Source: Candidatus Peregrinibacteria bacterium
GTDB lineage: Bacteria; Patescibacteriota; Gracilibacteria; UBA1369; LOWO2-01-FULL-3
Assembly: GCA_026395515.1 (NCBI GenBank)
Contig: JAPLYN010000005.1
Location: 299,521 to 363,520 of the forward strand
Direction of reading: 5' to 3'
Length of the DNA: 64,000 bases
Under the pieces are notes generated by a model. That model searched no databases, was not told where the DNA came from, and worked only from the letters and a program-made list of their open reading frames with translations. Shown in pieces: positions 35,388 through 44,100 of this stretch. Position 1 is the first letter of the stretch; each line of letters starts with the position of its first letter. The position numbers and the translations under genes are program-made.

Positions 35388-36440
35388 TCATTTCTTGTTT
35401 GGAATCATTACAAGCGCTACAGCCAGAAGCAACATCAGTACTGCCAAAGCTATTACCATGAAAAATTTCTGCTGAGTACTAACCAACGCCACCGCTGAAA
35501 ATCCAAAAATTGCAGTCACAAAAAGATAAAACAAAACTACTTTTCTCCTGGAAAATCCCAAATTCAACAACCTATGATGCAAATGCATCAAGTCTCCCTG
35601 CCAAAACTTTTTTCCAGACATAGTTCTTCTAATAATTACCCAAATCATATCTAGAATTGGAATACCAAGAACAAGGAAAGCTGTCGCCACCTTTCCTCCA
35701 GAAAAAATAGCCAAACTTGCAAGCATGAAGCCAAGAAAAGTACTTCCTGTATCCCCCATCAAAATTTTTGCTGCCGGAAAATCAAACAACAAAAACGCCA
35801 AACTAATCATTGAAATAATCAAAGCAATCAATGCCACAGGCAATTGAGCCTGAGGATTTTCATGTAAACCAGGATGAACACTCAAAAAGAAAATTGTTAG
35901 GCCAGCCACAAAACTCACCCCACTTACCAAACCACTAACACCATCAACAAAATTCATCGTATTCAAAATTGTCATCACCCACAAAACTGTAAACAAAGCG
36001 GAGCCCAAATAAACTCCACCCCACAAAATCATATCGAAATTAATCGCTCCAATAAAAGGTAATTTAATAGATAGAATTCCAATTCCAAAAATCACCAAGA
36101 CCACTGCCGCCAAGAACTGCACTCCTAATCTAAACCAAGGACTCAAACTAAATAGATCATCAAAAAAACCAAGTACCATAATCATCGAAGAACCAATCAG
36201 TAAACCTATAACATGCTTTTCAAGTGGAACAAAAATAAACAAAGAAATCAAAAATGCAAAATAAATCGTAAGACCACCATAATAAGGGATAGGAGCCCTA
36301 TCGAGTCCATACTTATGAGGCCTATCCATTAACTTAAGTTTCGGAAAAAGCTTCAACGCTATCAAAATAAAAACAACCGCTAAAGCAAAAGAAAAAATAG
36401 CGGGCTGACAGAACTGTAAAAAAATATTTTGTAAATTCAT
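35388..36440 (-). CDS. WecA/TagO-like undecaprenyl-phosphate sugar-1-phosphate transferase
   Basis: Polytopic membrane enzyme (350 aa, about ten helices) that starts lipid-linked glycan synthesis by moving a HexNAc-1-phosphate onto undecaprenyl phosphate. Diagnostic motifs are GFFDDLFSL, NTMNFVDGVSGL, KILMGDTGSTFLGF and the HLHHRLL box. The HHR-type box separates WecA/TagO from MraY. The product likely primes a surface or wall polysaccharide, consistent with the ligase-like gene at 39171 and the SLH protein at 53848. The stop is TGA (35388..35390). It lies between truB and dnaG. Confidence 0.88.
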   Translation of the reverse strand: MNLQNIFLQFCQPAIFSFALAVVFILIALKLFPKLKLMDRPHKYGLDRAPIPYYGGLTIYFAFLISLFIFVPLEKHVIGLLIGSSMIMVLGFFDDLFSLSPWFRLGVQFLAAVVLVIFGIGILSIKLPFIGAINFDMILWGGVYLGSALFTVLWVMTILNTMNFVDGVSGLVSGVSFVAGLTIFFLSVHPGLHENPQAQLPVALIALIISMISLAFLLFDFPAAKILMGDTGSTFLGFMLASLAIFSGGKVATAFLVLGIPILDMIWVIIRRTMSGKKFWQGDLMHLHHRLLNLGFSRRKVVLFYLFVTAIFGFSAVALVSTQQKFFMVIALAVLMLLLAVALVMIPNKK

Positions 36441-36490
36441 AGTTATTCAAAAAATATTTTCGCACAGTTTGACAAAAAAAACAAAAACAA

Positions 36491-37384
36491 CTAATCAAAT
36501 ACCTGTTTCCTGAATTTAATAGTATCCGGGGCTGATCCAGCCTCCAAAAGTCCTATTACTTTATCTTTATAATAAGCCAATGTCACACCATTAAGTTCAT
36601 TTTTTTTATACAAGATAGAGCCTCCATCCTTCAAAAGCCTAAATTCCTCATCAGTCAGCTCTATTTTAGGCCAATGACTCAGCATTTTCTCCAAAGAGAT
36701 CAAGTATTGTTCAATATTTTTATTCGCAAAGTCGAAATCACGGCTTATCTCAATAGCATCTACCACATTATACCTATCAACACTCACCCTCCTCAATTCC
36801 TTCACATAAGCACCACAACCAATCACCTCACCCATGTCATTAACCAAAGAACGAATGTAAGTTCCTGATCCACATTTCACCTTTATCACCACTTCAGGCC
36901 ATTCAAATCTCAAAACCTTCAAATCATAGATCATCACTTTTCTCGACTTCATTTCAAATTCCTTTCCGCTTCTGGCCATATCCATCGCTTTTCTGCCAGC
37001 AATTTTAAGAGCGGAGTATTTTGGTGGCACTTGATCTATCTCGCCTAGAAACTTCGGCAAAATTATTTTTTCAAAATCCTCTCTAGTCATATCTTCATAT
37101 TTTTTCATTTCATCCTCACTCAAAGACTCCACTTTTCCCTCAGCATCATAAGTGTCTGTCACTGCTCCGAAACATCCTCTGACTTCATATTCCTTATCAA
37201 AACCAATCAAATATTCTAAAACCTTCGTTGACTCACCAATTGCCACAATAAGAAGACCAGTGGCTAAAGGATCCAATGTGCCAGCATGACCAACACCACG
37301 TTCCTGCGCCCATTTCCTTACCTTGAAAACCACATCAAAAGAAGTGATTCCCTTTCCTTTATCAACCAATAGAAAACCACGCAT
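36491..37384 (-). CDS. truB: tRNA pseudouridine(55) synthase
   Basis: Makes pseudouridine-55 in the T-loop of tRNAs. The 297-aa protein has the opening RGFLLVDKGKGITSFDVV and the catalytic-Asp block HAGTLDPLATGLL. KCGSGTYIRSLVNDMGE and a C-terminal extension follow. It begins two bases after the murE stop, so the two are co-transcribed. Confidence 0.95.
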   Translation of the reverse strand: MRGFLLVDKGKGITSFDVVFKVRKWAQERGVGHAGTLDPLATGLLIVAIGESTKVLEYLIGFDKEYEVRGCFGAVTDTYDAEGKVESLSEDEMKKYEDMTREDFEKIILPKFLGEIDQVPPKYSALKIAGRKAMDMARSGKEFEMKSRKVMIYDLKVLRFEWPEVVIKVKCGSGTYIRSLVNDMGEVIGCGAYVKELRRVSVDRYNVVDAIEISRDFDFANKNIEQYLISLEKMLSHWPKIELTDEEFRLLKDGGSILYKKNELNGVTLAYYKDKVIGLLEAGSAPDTIKFRKQVFD

Positions 37385-37386
37385 AA

Positions 37387-38736
37387 TTAAGATACTTTAC
37401 AAACATTTTCACGTTTTTCCCACTCACCACTATCCAATTTCACTTCCACTTCCCTTTCCAAGAGTTCAGTAATCACCTTTTTATCATTCCAAGGAATAGT
37501 CTTACCTCTAAGCTTAATAACCTCTTCAGAACCTTTACCCGCAACAACAACACAATCATTATCATCAGCCATAGTTAAAGCCAAACGAATGGCTTCTTTT
37601 CTATCTGGAATTTTCCAAAAATTCTTTCCTTCTTTACGAGGAATAGCTTGAGAAACTTGATCAATAATTTGCCACTCATCTTCTTCATATGGATCATCAT
37701 CCGTAACAATTACGTAATCAGCAAGTTCATGAGCAATTGCACCCATCTTAGGTCTCTTCGACTTATCTCTACCTCCACCAGTTGCACCAAAAACTAAAAA
37801 TAATTTACCTGGAGTAAGATTTTTATATAACTTTAATAAACCTTCTAAAGACTCAGGAGTATGAGCATAATCCACAATCACACTATATTTTTGACCACAC
37901 CTTACATGTTCAAATCTACCAGCAATTGAAGAACTTTCATCAAGACCTCTCTTTATTACTGATAATGGAATTTGCAAAGACATACAAACAGCAGTAGCCG
38001 CCAAAGAATTATAAACATTAAACAAGCCAGGAATTTTCAAATCAATAGGCATGGAATTATTCGGTACATGCATAATGTAATGAGATCCCTCTGGATGCTT
38101 CTCTACATTTTCCGCATACACAGTAGCAGTTTTCAATCCGTAAGTAATTTTTCTATCAGCAACAAACTGATCAAAATAGCTAAAATACTGATCATCAGCA
38201 TTAGCAATTAAAACTTTAGGCACACCAAATTTCTTACGACCACGAGAAACCTTTTTAAACAACTCCGCCTTAGTCGCAACATAATTATTGAAATTACCGT
38301 GATACTCAATATGCTCAGGAGCAATATTGGTAACCACCGCCACATCAAAATTAATTCCAAAAATTCTAGATTGATCAATAGCATGAGAAGTAACCTCTAA
38401 TACCGCATACTTACAACCAGCCTTAACCATCTCCTTCAACATCTTCTGCAAAATAAAAGGACTTTGAGTACTTTTCTTAGTAGCATTCACCCAACGTTGA
38501 TTCAAAATCTGAAAATTAATAGTAGAAGTCATACCAACTCTACAACCAGCAGTATTCAAAATATTCGTAATGAAATTAACCGTCGTAGACTTCCCCTTAG
38601 TACCAGTAACTCCAATTACTATCATTTTATTCCCAGGAAAGCCATTAATCACAGCGGCAATAACACCCATTATTTTATGATACAAAAGTCTCAAAGGATG
38701 GCGCTCCGGAAAAAGTTTTGCGAGTAAACGTTTCAT
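37387..38736 (-). CDS. murE: MurE-like UDP-N-acetylmuramyl-tripeptide synthetase, short N-terminus
   Basis: Mur ligase adding the third amino acid to the peptidoglycan stem peptide. The 449-aa protein has the P-loop VIGVTGTKGKSTT, the SHAIDQSR block, VVTNIAPEHIEYHG with the carbamylated-Lys region, GRFEHV and DYAHTPESLE. The N-terminal UDP-binding domain is shorter than in typical 490-aa MurE. The amino-acid selecting loop, DNPR in DAP-type and DNPA in some Lys-type enzymes, here reads DDPY (in VTDDDPYEEDEW). The added residue therefore cannot be told from sequence. It follows the ribF kinase by 16 bases. Confidence 0.88.
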   Translation of the reverse strand: MKRLLAKLFPERHPLRLLYHKIMGVIAAVINGFPGNKMIVIGVTGTKGKSTTVNFITNILNTAGCRVGMTSTINFQILNQRWVNATKKSTQSPFILQKMLKEMVKAGCKYAVLEVTSHAIDQSRIFGINFDVAVVTNIAPEHIEYHGNFNNYVATKAELFKKVSRGRKKFGVPKVLIANADDQYFSYFDQFVADRKITYGLKTATVYAENVEKHPEGSHYIMHVPNNSMPIDLKIPGLFNVYNSLAATAVCMSLQIPLSVIKRGLDESSSIAGRFEHVRCGQKYSVIVDYAHTPESLEGLLKLYKNLTPGKLFLVFGATGGGRDKSKRPKMGAIAHELADYVIVTDDDPYEEDEWQIIDQVSQAIPRKEGKNFWKIPDRKEAIRLALTMADDNDCVVVAGKGSEEVIKLRGKTIPWNDKKVITELLEREVEVKLDSGEWEKRENVCKVS

Positions 38737-38752
38737 GAAATGTTTTAATTCT

Positions 38753-39112
38753 TTAAATATTATAGCAAGTTTTCACAAATTCCACATCTTTGGCAATTTG
38801 AGATTTGAGCTCCTCAAAATTAGCAAATTTTTTCGTATCTCTAATCTTCTGCTTCAATTCAACTTCTATCTCAGTACCAACAGTAATATCTTTAGTCCAA
38901 TTCAAAATATGAGACTCACATAAATTAGCTTCATTATCTATAGTTGGTCTCACACCAATATTAATAGCAGCAGGCCTCCAATCACCTTCCAAAAGAACTC
39001 TTCCGGCAAAAACACCTTTCTCTTCACCCATATAAAAGATATTCAAAGTAGGAAAACCAAACTGCTTCCCCAACTTATTCCCCTCCAAAGTTTTCCCCTT
39101 AATCTTTTCCAT
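38753..39112 (-). CDS. ribF: Stand-alone riboflavin kinase
   Basis: Phosphorylates riboflavin to FMN. Only the kinase domain is present (119 aa): LGKQFGFPTLN (the PTxN motif), GVFAGRVLL, NIGVRPTID and catalytic-Glu region ESHIL. The FMN adenylyltransferase half found in bacterial bifunctional RibF is absent. The start is the ATG at 39112 (MEKIKGKTL): a TATATT box ends six bases upstream, and the TTG that would give a longer protein lies between -35 and -10. It heads the minus-strand ribF-murE-truB-wecA run. A RibL-like gene at 59423 may supply the missing activity. Confidence 0.85.
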   Translation of the reverse strand: MEKIKGKTLEGNKLGKQFGFPTLNIFYMGEEKGVFAGRVLLEGDWRPAAINIGVRPTIDNEANLCESHILNWTKDITVGTEIEVELKQKIRDTKKFANFEELKSQIAKDVEFVKTCYNI

Positions 39113-39118
39113 AGCGGA

Positions 39119-39147
39119 AATATACGCTAAAAATTTTGCCAAAACAA
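39119..39147 (-). promoter_or_regulatory. Promoter of ribF, leaderless geometry
   Basis: Minus strand: -35 TTGTTT (39147..39142), 17-base spacer, -10 TATATT (39124..39119), then six bases and the ATG. It overlaps the divergent promoter of the ligase-like gene. Confidence 0.65.
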
Positions 39148-39164
39148 AATAATCAGCTTAAACT
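39136..39164 (+). promoter_or_regulatory. Promoter of the ligase-like gene, leaderless geometry
   Basis: -35 TTGCCA (39136..39141), 17-base spacer, -10 TAAACT (39159..39164), then exactly six bases and the ATG at 39171. Confidence 0.65.
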
Positions 39165-39170
39165 CGAACC

Positions 39171-40376
39171 ATGAAAATAAACAAATTGCTACTTTACTTC
39201 AATTTATTCTTCCTCCAATCCTACCTTGTCAGATTCAAAATAGGCAATTTCCCAACAAACCTACAAGAAGTTTTAATTGGTCTACAATGCTTAGTCTTTC
39301 TTTTCGCCATAATTAAAAATAAGACTTTTCTACAAACAATTAAAAACTTAAAAAGACACTGGGTAATATTAGGATTACTAGGACTAACGCTTCTATCTAC
39401 AGCATTAGTGCCGACAGAAAATAAAATCGATTTTCTTCGCCACTCAAGATTTTTAATCATCTCCTGTGTCACAAGTTTTATTTTCATTGAGACATTTAAA
39501 ACTAGTGAAGAAAGATTCAAAGCTTTCAAAATTGCCGGAATTGGAGCCATGGTCTTCGGATTTTTCTGCGTGGCTTATAATCTTCTTGGATATAACGTTG
39601 CTTACGACCACAGATTGCTTGGACCGCTTGATGCTGCCGTTTACTTAGGATACTACCTCACACCATTTTTCATTTTCTTTGCTATAGAATTTTTCAAAGA
39701 CACAAAAGTTAAATCAAATCTACTCTACGCAATTGCCCTAGGAATATTAATGCTTGCCACAGTATCAATGGGCTCACTCACCGGAAGTTTAATCGTAATA
39801 TTGCTCTACCTTTTCAAAAAAAATGACAGCAAAATCCTAAAAAGCAAAACTGCACGAGCAATCATTGGAGCAATTTGTCTCCTAGTATCAGCCACAGTTT
39901 TTTACCTGAAAATTCTCCCAACAATCCAAACAAATTACTCCAGTATAAGTGAACGCGAACAAATCTGGACCACCTCATTCAGCCTCTTGAAAACTCCAAA
40001 AAATTTAGCCTTAGGAGTCGGCTTCGGTCAATTCCAAGAACAATACGCTCAGCACGTAAAAGCCGTACTTGGCCACGAACCTCTAGACTACTACGTACTT
40101 CAACCTCACAACATTTTCCTTCTTTTCATTTTTCAATTTGGAATTCTGGGATTCACCTTTCTTCTTTTCTGCATTAATAGAAACCTGCATAACATCTTCA
40201 GCTGGAAAAAAGATCAGCCTTTTGACTTTCGAATCTTAGCAAATTTCCTATTACTCTACTTTTTCATCCACGGACTAATAGACACGCCATTCTTTAAAAA
40301 TGACCTACTTATAATTTTAGTTCTATTAATGGAGTTAAGCCTTCTTAAGACCAGCAACAAGACCTTGGAGAACTAA
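39171..40376 (+). CDS. O-antigen ligase / Wzy-type polytopic membrane protein
   Basis: A 401-aa protein with about ten to twelve hydrophobic segments. A large outer loop has the Wzy_C-type layout: SEREQIWTTSFSLLKTPKNL, GVGFGQFQEQY, then QPHNIFLLFIFQFGILGF. Such proteins polymerise or transfer lipid-linked glycans on the outer face of the membrane. Whether this one is a ligase or a polymerase cannot be told. It fits the WecA-like initiator encoded divergently nearby. The 3' end overlaps the convergent tpiA by 42 bases. Confidence 0.8.
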   Translation: MKINKLLLYFNLFFLQSYLVRFKIGNFPTNLQEVLIGLQCLVFLFAIIKNKTFLQTIKNLKRHWVILGLLGLTLLSTALVPTENKIDFLRHSRFLIISCVTSFIFIETFKTSEERFKAFKIAGIGAMVFGFFCVAYNLLGYNVAYDHRLLGPLDAAVYLGYYLTPFFIFFAIEFFKDTKVKSNLLYAIALGILMLATVSMGSLTGSLIVILLYLFKKNDSKILKSKTARAIIGAICLLVSATVFYLKILPTIQTNYSSISEREQIWTTSFSLLKTPKNLALGVGFGQFQEQYAQHVKAVLGHEPLDYYVLQPHNIFLLFIFQFGILGFTFLLFCINRNLHNIFSWKKDQPFDFRILANFLLLYFFIHGLIDTPFFKNDLLIILVLLMELSLLKTSNKTLEN

Positions 40377-41000
40377 ATATGGATCAGACGACTTAGTAAC
40401 GCCTGAAGCTAGTAGAACACCTACAGCGCCAAGAGACAGAGCTATGGTCACATCCTCTGGGTCCCTAATTCCTGCACCCACAAGAATTCTATTTTCACCA
40501 ACCATTCTCACAGCATTCTCAATAATATGAGGACCAGCCTTTGAAACAGAAATATCACCTCCTATTAATTCTGGAGGCTCAACAGCGATCAAATCTGGAT
40601 TATATTTCACAAATTCTTTCGCGGTTTCAGGTGTATTTGCACATAAAACAGTAAAAAGTCCCACCTCACGGCATCTTTCTACAGATTTTCTGATAGTCTC
40701 ATGTTCCATAGGATACTCAGCGTGATTTAGAAGAGTACCATAGGCACCAACCTCCTTAACCAAATCCGGAGATATATGACCAGTGTGACCACCAAACTTA
40801 ATAGGATCAACATGTTGAGCAAAAACAGGAATACTTACGGCCTCACAAACTCTAGCCAAATCAACAGGATTCACGGCAACAGCCAAACTAGCCCCGGTTT
40901 CCTTCGCAACTTTTTCATGAATTTTAGCTAATTCCACAGCGTTATCTCCTGTGGCTTGCTCGTAAAGTTTAAAGTTTACAATGATTATTGGTAATTTCAT
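40335..41000 (-). CDS. tpiA: Triosephosphate isomerase, archaeal type
   Basis: Interconverts dihydroxyacetone phosphate and glyceraldehyde-3-phosphate. The 221-aa protein is short, like archaeal TIM (about 225 aa; bacterial about 250). It carries the archaeal-style blocks IPVFAQHVDPIKFGGHTGH, GTLLNHAEYPM, AVEPPELIGGDI and GVLLASGVTKSSDP. The catalytic Lys (NFK), His (LLNHAE) and Glu (AVEPPE) are all present. Its ATG follows a TATATT box by six bases. Tail-to-tail overlap with the ligase-like gene. Confidence 0.93.
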   Translation of the reverse strand: MKLPIIIVNFKLYEQATGDNAVELAKIHEKVAKETGASLAVAVNPVDLARVCEAVSIPVFAQHVDPIKFGGHTGHISPDLVKEVGAYGTLLNHAEYPMEHETIRKSVERCREVGLFTVLCANTPETAKEFVKYNPDLIAVEPPELIGGDISVSKAGPHIIENAVRMVGENRILVGAGIRDPEDVTIALSLGAVGVLLASGVTKSSDPYLVLQGLVAGLKKA

Positions 41001-41006
41001 GAAACC

Positions 41007-41012
41007 AATATA
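41007..41012 (-). promoter_or_regulatory. -10 element of tpiA, leaderless geometry
   Basis: Minus strand TATATT (41012..41007) ends six bases before the ATG at 41000. A weak TTCATT lies 17 bases upstream, next to the divergent promoter of the giant gene. Confidence 0.6.
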
Positions 41013-41035
41013 GCCAATTTACAGCTTTAAATGAA

Positions 41036-41064
41036 TTGACCTAAGTCTCAAAATTTGATATAAT
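41036..41064 (+). promoter_or_regulatory. Strong promoter of the giant two-gene locus
   Basis: -35 TTGACC (41036..41041), 17-base spacer, -10 TATAAT (41059..41064) preceded by TGA. The leader is 52 bases and contains a small CGGG/CCCG stem (41087..41099). No Shine-Dalgarno before the ATG at 41117. Confidence 0.8.
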
Positions 41065-41116
41065 AACAAGATTTAATTTAAAAAACCGGGGATCTCCCGC
41101 CAAAACAAAAAACAAA

Positions 41117-44100
41117 ATGAGTACTCACAAATTTTTATTTCTGTTTAATAAAGTAAAGAAGAACCTCTTTAAAGAAAGTCGTTTTGTATTTGATGAACCA
41201 GAAACACATCCGACTGCAGAAACTGAAGACCCGAAAGTTAAAGAGGCAAAACTAGCAAAAGAAAAAGAAGAAGAAGAAAAGAGAAAAGCAGCAGAAAGAG
41301 CACCAGAAGCAGATAAAAATGCCCAAGCGATAGTCAAAGAAAATGAACAATTAAATGAAGATTTAAAGAGTTTAGATCAAAAAAAATTCGATAAAATCAT
41401 CAAAGAACGCATTAAAGAAAAAGGATCTAAAGGAGATTTAGAAATAGCTCAAATTGATAAACTTGCTCTTTTTGCTGCGGCAAATGAACCTGAAAAAAAT
41501 GTAAAAGCTTTATTTGAAGAATTCAAAGAACAACGTCTACATACTAATCAATTAAGCGCTGAAACAACAAAATTATTCATTCAAAAATTAAAAGAAGGAG
41601 ATAAAAAAATCTTAATAGATGAATTAATTAAAACAACAGCTACAGCAACTATTCTGATAGAAGCAACAGCCGATGAAGACTTCAAAGAATTACTTACAAA
41701 ATTTAGTGACAGTCAAAAAGCAGATCTATTAAATTCAAAAATAGATGGACCAAAGAAACAAGAAATTTTTGACAATTTAATTAGAGCCAAAATTTTTACA
41801 AATGGAGATTCAGCAACTATAGAAAAAATAATTTTATATGTGTGCAAGGAAAATCCTGGAATGATTAATACAACAATATTCCAAGAATTCACAGGAAGTG
41901 GAGTTGAATCAAAATTTGCAAAACTAACTTATCCAGCAGCAAAAGCTCTATTAGAAATAACATTTCCAAAATTTGACACCGAACAACAAAGTCAAAGTAT
42001 TTTCAACGGTTTGCTAAACAATTTGAGTAAAGAACTTCTCGGAAAATTAATTGGAGATAAAAATTTAAAATTTGAAATAAGAGATAAACTATACAGTAAA
42101 TCACTACCAAGTAGAGTAGATGGCATTTCTAAACCAGTGGAATTATTAAAAGAAGTTACAGAAGATGGCAAACCAGCTGAGGAAGCCGCGAAAACTGTAG
42201 AAAAATCCACAGAAAAAAGAAGAGATATAGAAACTGAGGTTCCAGTTAAAGGAGATAAAAAAGATAAGAAAGGAGCTGTAGTTCCCGCAGAAGGAACAAG
42301 CGCATCATCCCCTGCTTCAACTCCAGCTCAATTTTCAGAAGAGAAAGATTGGAAAGCCATCATTGAAAAAATGGCTGGAGAACTAGAATTCGACGGTAAA
42401 AGCATCTCTTGGACCTTCCCACTAAAAATTGATGGGAAACAAGTTAGTAGCGAACGAAGCTTCCGTGTAACTAAAAAATTCCTTAAAGAATTAAATAAAA
42501 CTGACGAAAATGGTCGTGTGCACAATACAAAAGATAAAGTAAAACTTTGTGCCTATGAATGGCTCTTTAAACACATTTACAAGGGTGATAAAGATGCAGC
42601 CATGAAAGGTAAAGTAGAAGCGTTTAAGGAATCACAAGCATACTTAGTTGAACAAATTGATGCATTAAATGCAAAAATAAAAGCTGAAGCAGAAAAACCT
42701 GGCACTGTTGAAGCTCCAAAACCTGGTGCTGCTGAAGCTCCAAAGCCTGGTGCTGCCGAAGCTCCAAAACCTGGAACTGTTGAAGCCAGACCCGCTGAAA
42801 CTGGCGGTAGAGAAAAAGCTCCAGAAAAAGAACTAACCTTAGCCGAAAAACTTGCAGAAAAAGTTCAAGAACTACAATCAATTGCTGATGAAGTAGCTGA
42901 TAAAAATAGTGATTCAATCGGAGCAGGAAAACGTTCCATCAAAATCGAGGGACCAAAAAGCGAAAACGAAAGTGGCCAAATTTATGCAATCAAAATTGAT
43001 GGTAAAGAAACTACTTTCGTCTTAGACATTGCAAAGAAACAAAATGACAAAAAAGAATTTGAATTCTCATTCAAAAAAGAAATAGGTGAAAAATCAGAAT
43101 ATAAGAGTTACAGCAAAGAAGAAGTAACTGCAAAATTCCAAGGTATTTTGACTCAAAGTCCAGATGAGAGAGCGGTACAAGATTTTGACAAAGCCATCCT
43201 CGAACTCGGTAAAACTGGATACGGAGCTACCATTGAAAACAAAGAGCCAAAAGCTCTCAATGTGACACAATTTACAGCTCTAAAAGACACTTTATCTAAA
43301 ATTAAAACCATCATCAAAGATGGTGAAGATTTACCAAGCATTTTAGAAAAACTAAATAACTTAGCTAGAGATACCCAACCAATAATCGAAAAAACAAGCA
43401 TCGTAAAAATCACCATCAACAGTGATCCAAAAATGGAATGGAACCCATCTAATAAAGATGCACCATTCGGAGAATTTTCAAAATTCGAAGACACAATTAA
43501 AGCCATAAAAATGGCAGAACTTGGTGGAGATAAATCTCCAAAATTCGCAGCATTTATAGAGCAAAGTGAAAAAACTAGCACTGAAAAAGATTATGAAAAA
43601 GATCAAGCAGATAGAATGAAAGAATACCGTGGTAAATATAAATCTTTGACTGAAAAAGTTTACAAAATGAAGTTCGATCTTTATGAAGGTGAAATAGTAA
43701 AGAACTTCAAGAAAATGAGTGGCTACAAGAAAGTTTCAAACATCATGAAGAATCCACCATTTTTCTTCCATGAAACTGGAGAAGTAGCAAAAAAAGTTGG
43801 TGAAATTGTATCTAATGGTCTCAATGACAGAGTAGATTTTGGCGATGTATTTAAAGCAATTAAAGATGTACCTGCCCTAAAAGCAAAAGGTCTAACAAAT
43901 TTAATGGAAGACCCAGATAAGTTCATAAAGACTTTTGATAGATTACTAAGTAAACAAAATCCAGATAAGGGAGATCAAGAACAACTAGAATTGATGTTCA
44001 ACGAAGTTCTCACTCCTTGTTTAGACTTACTAAAAGCACTAGAACAACTTGAATTCAATCCAGATAAACAAAAAGAAAGATCTGAATTGCCTAAAGAAAC

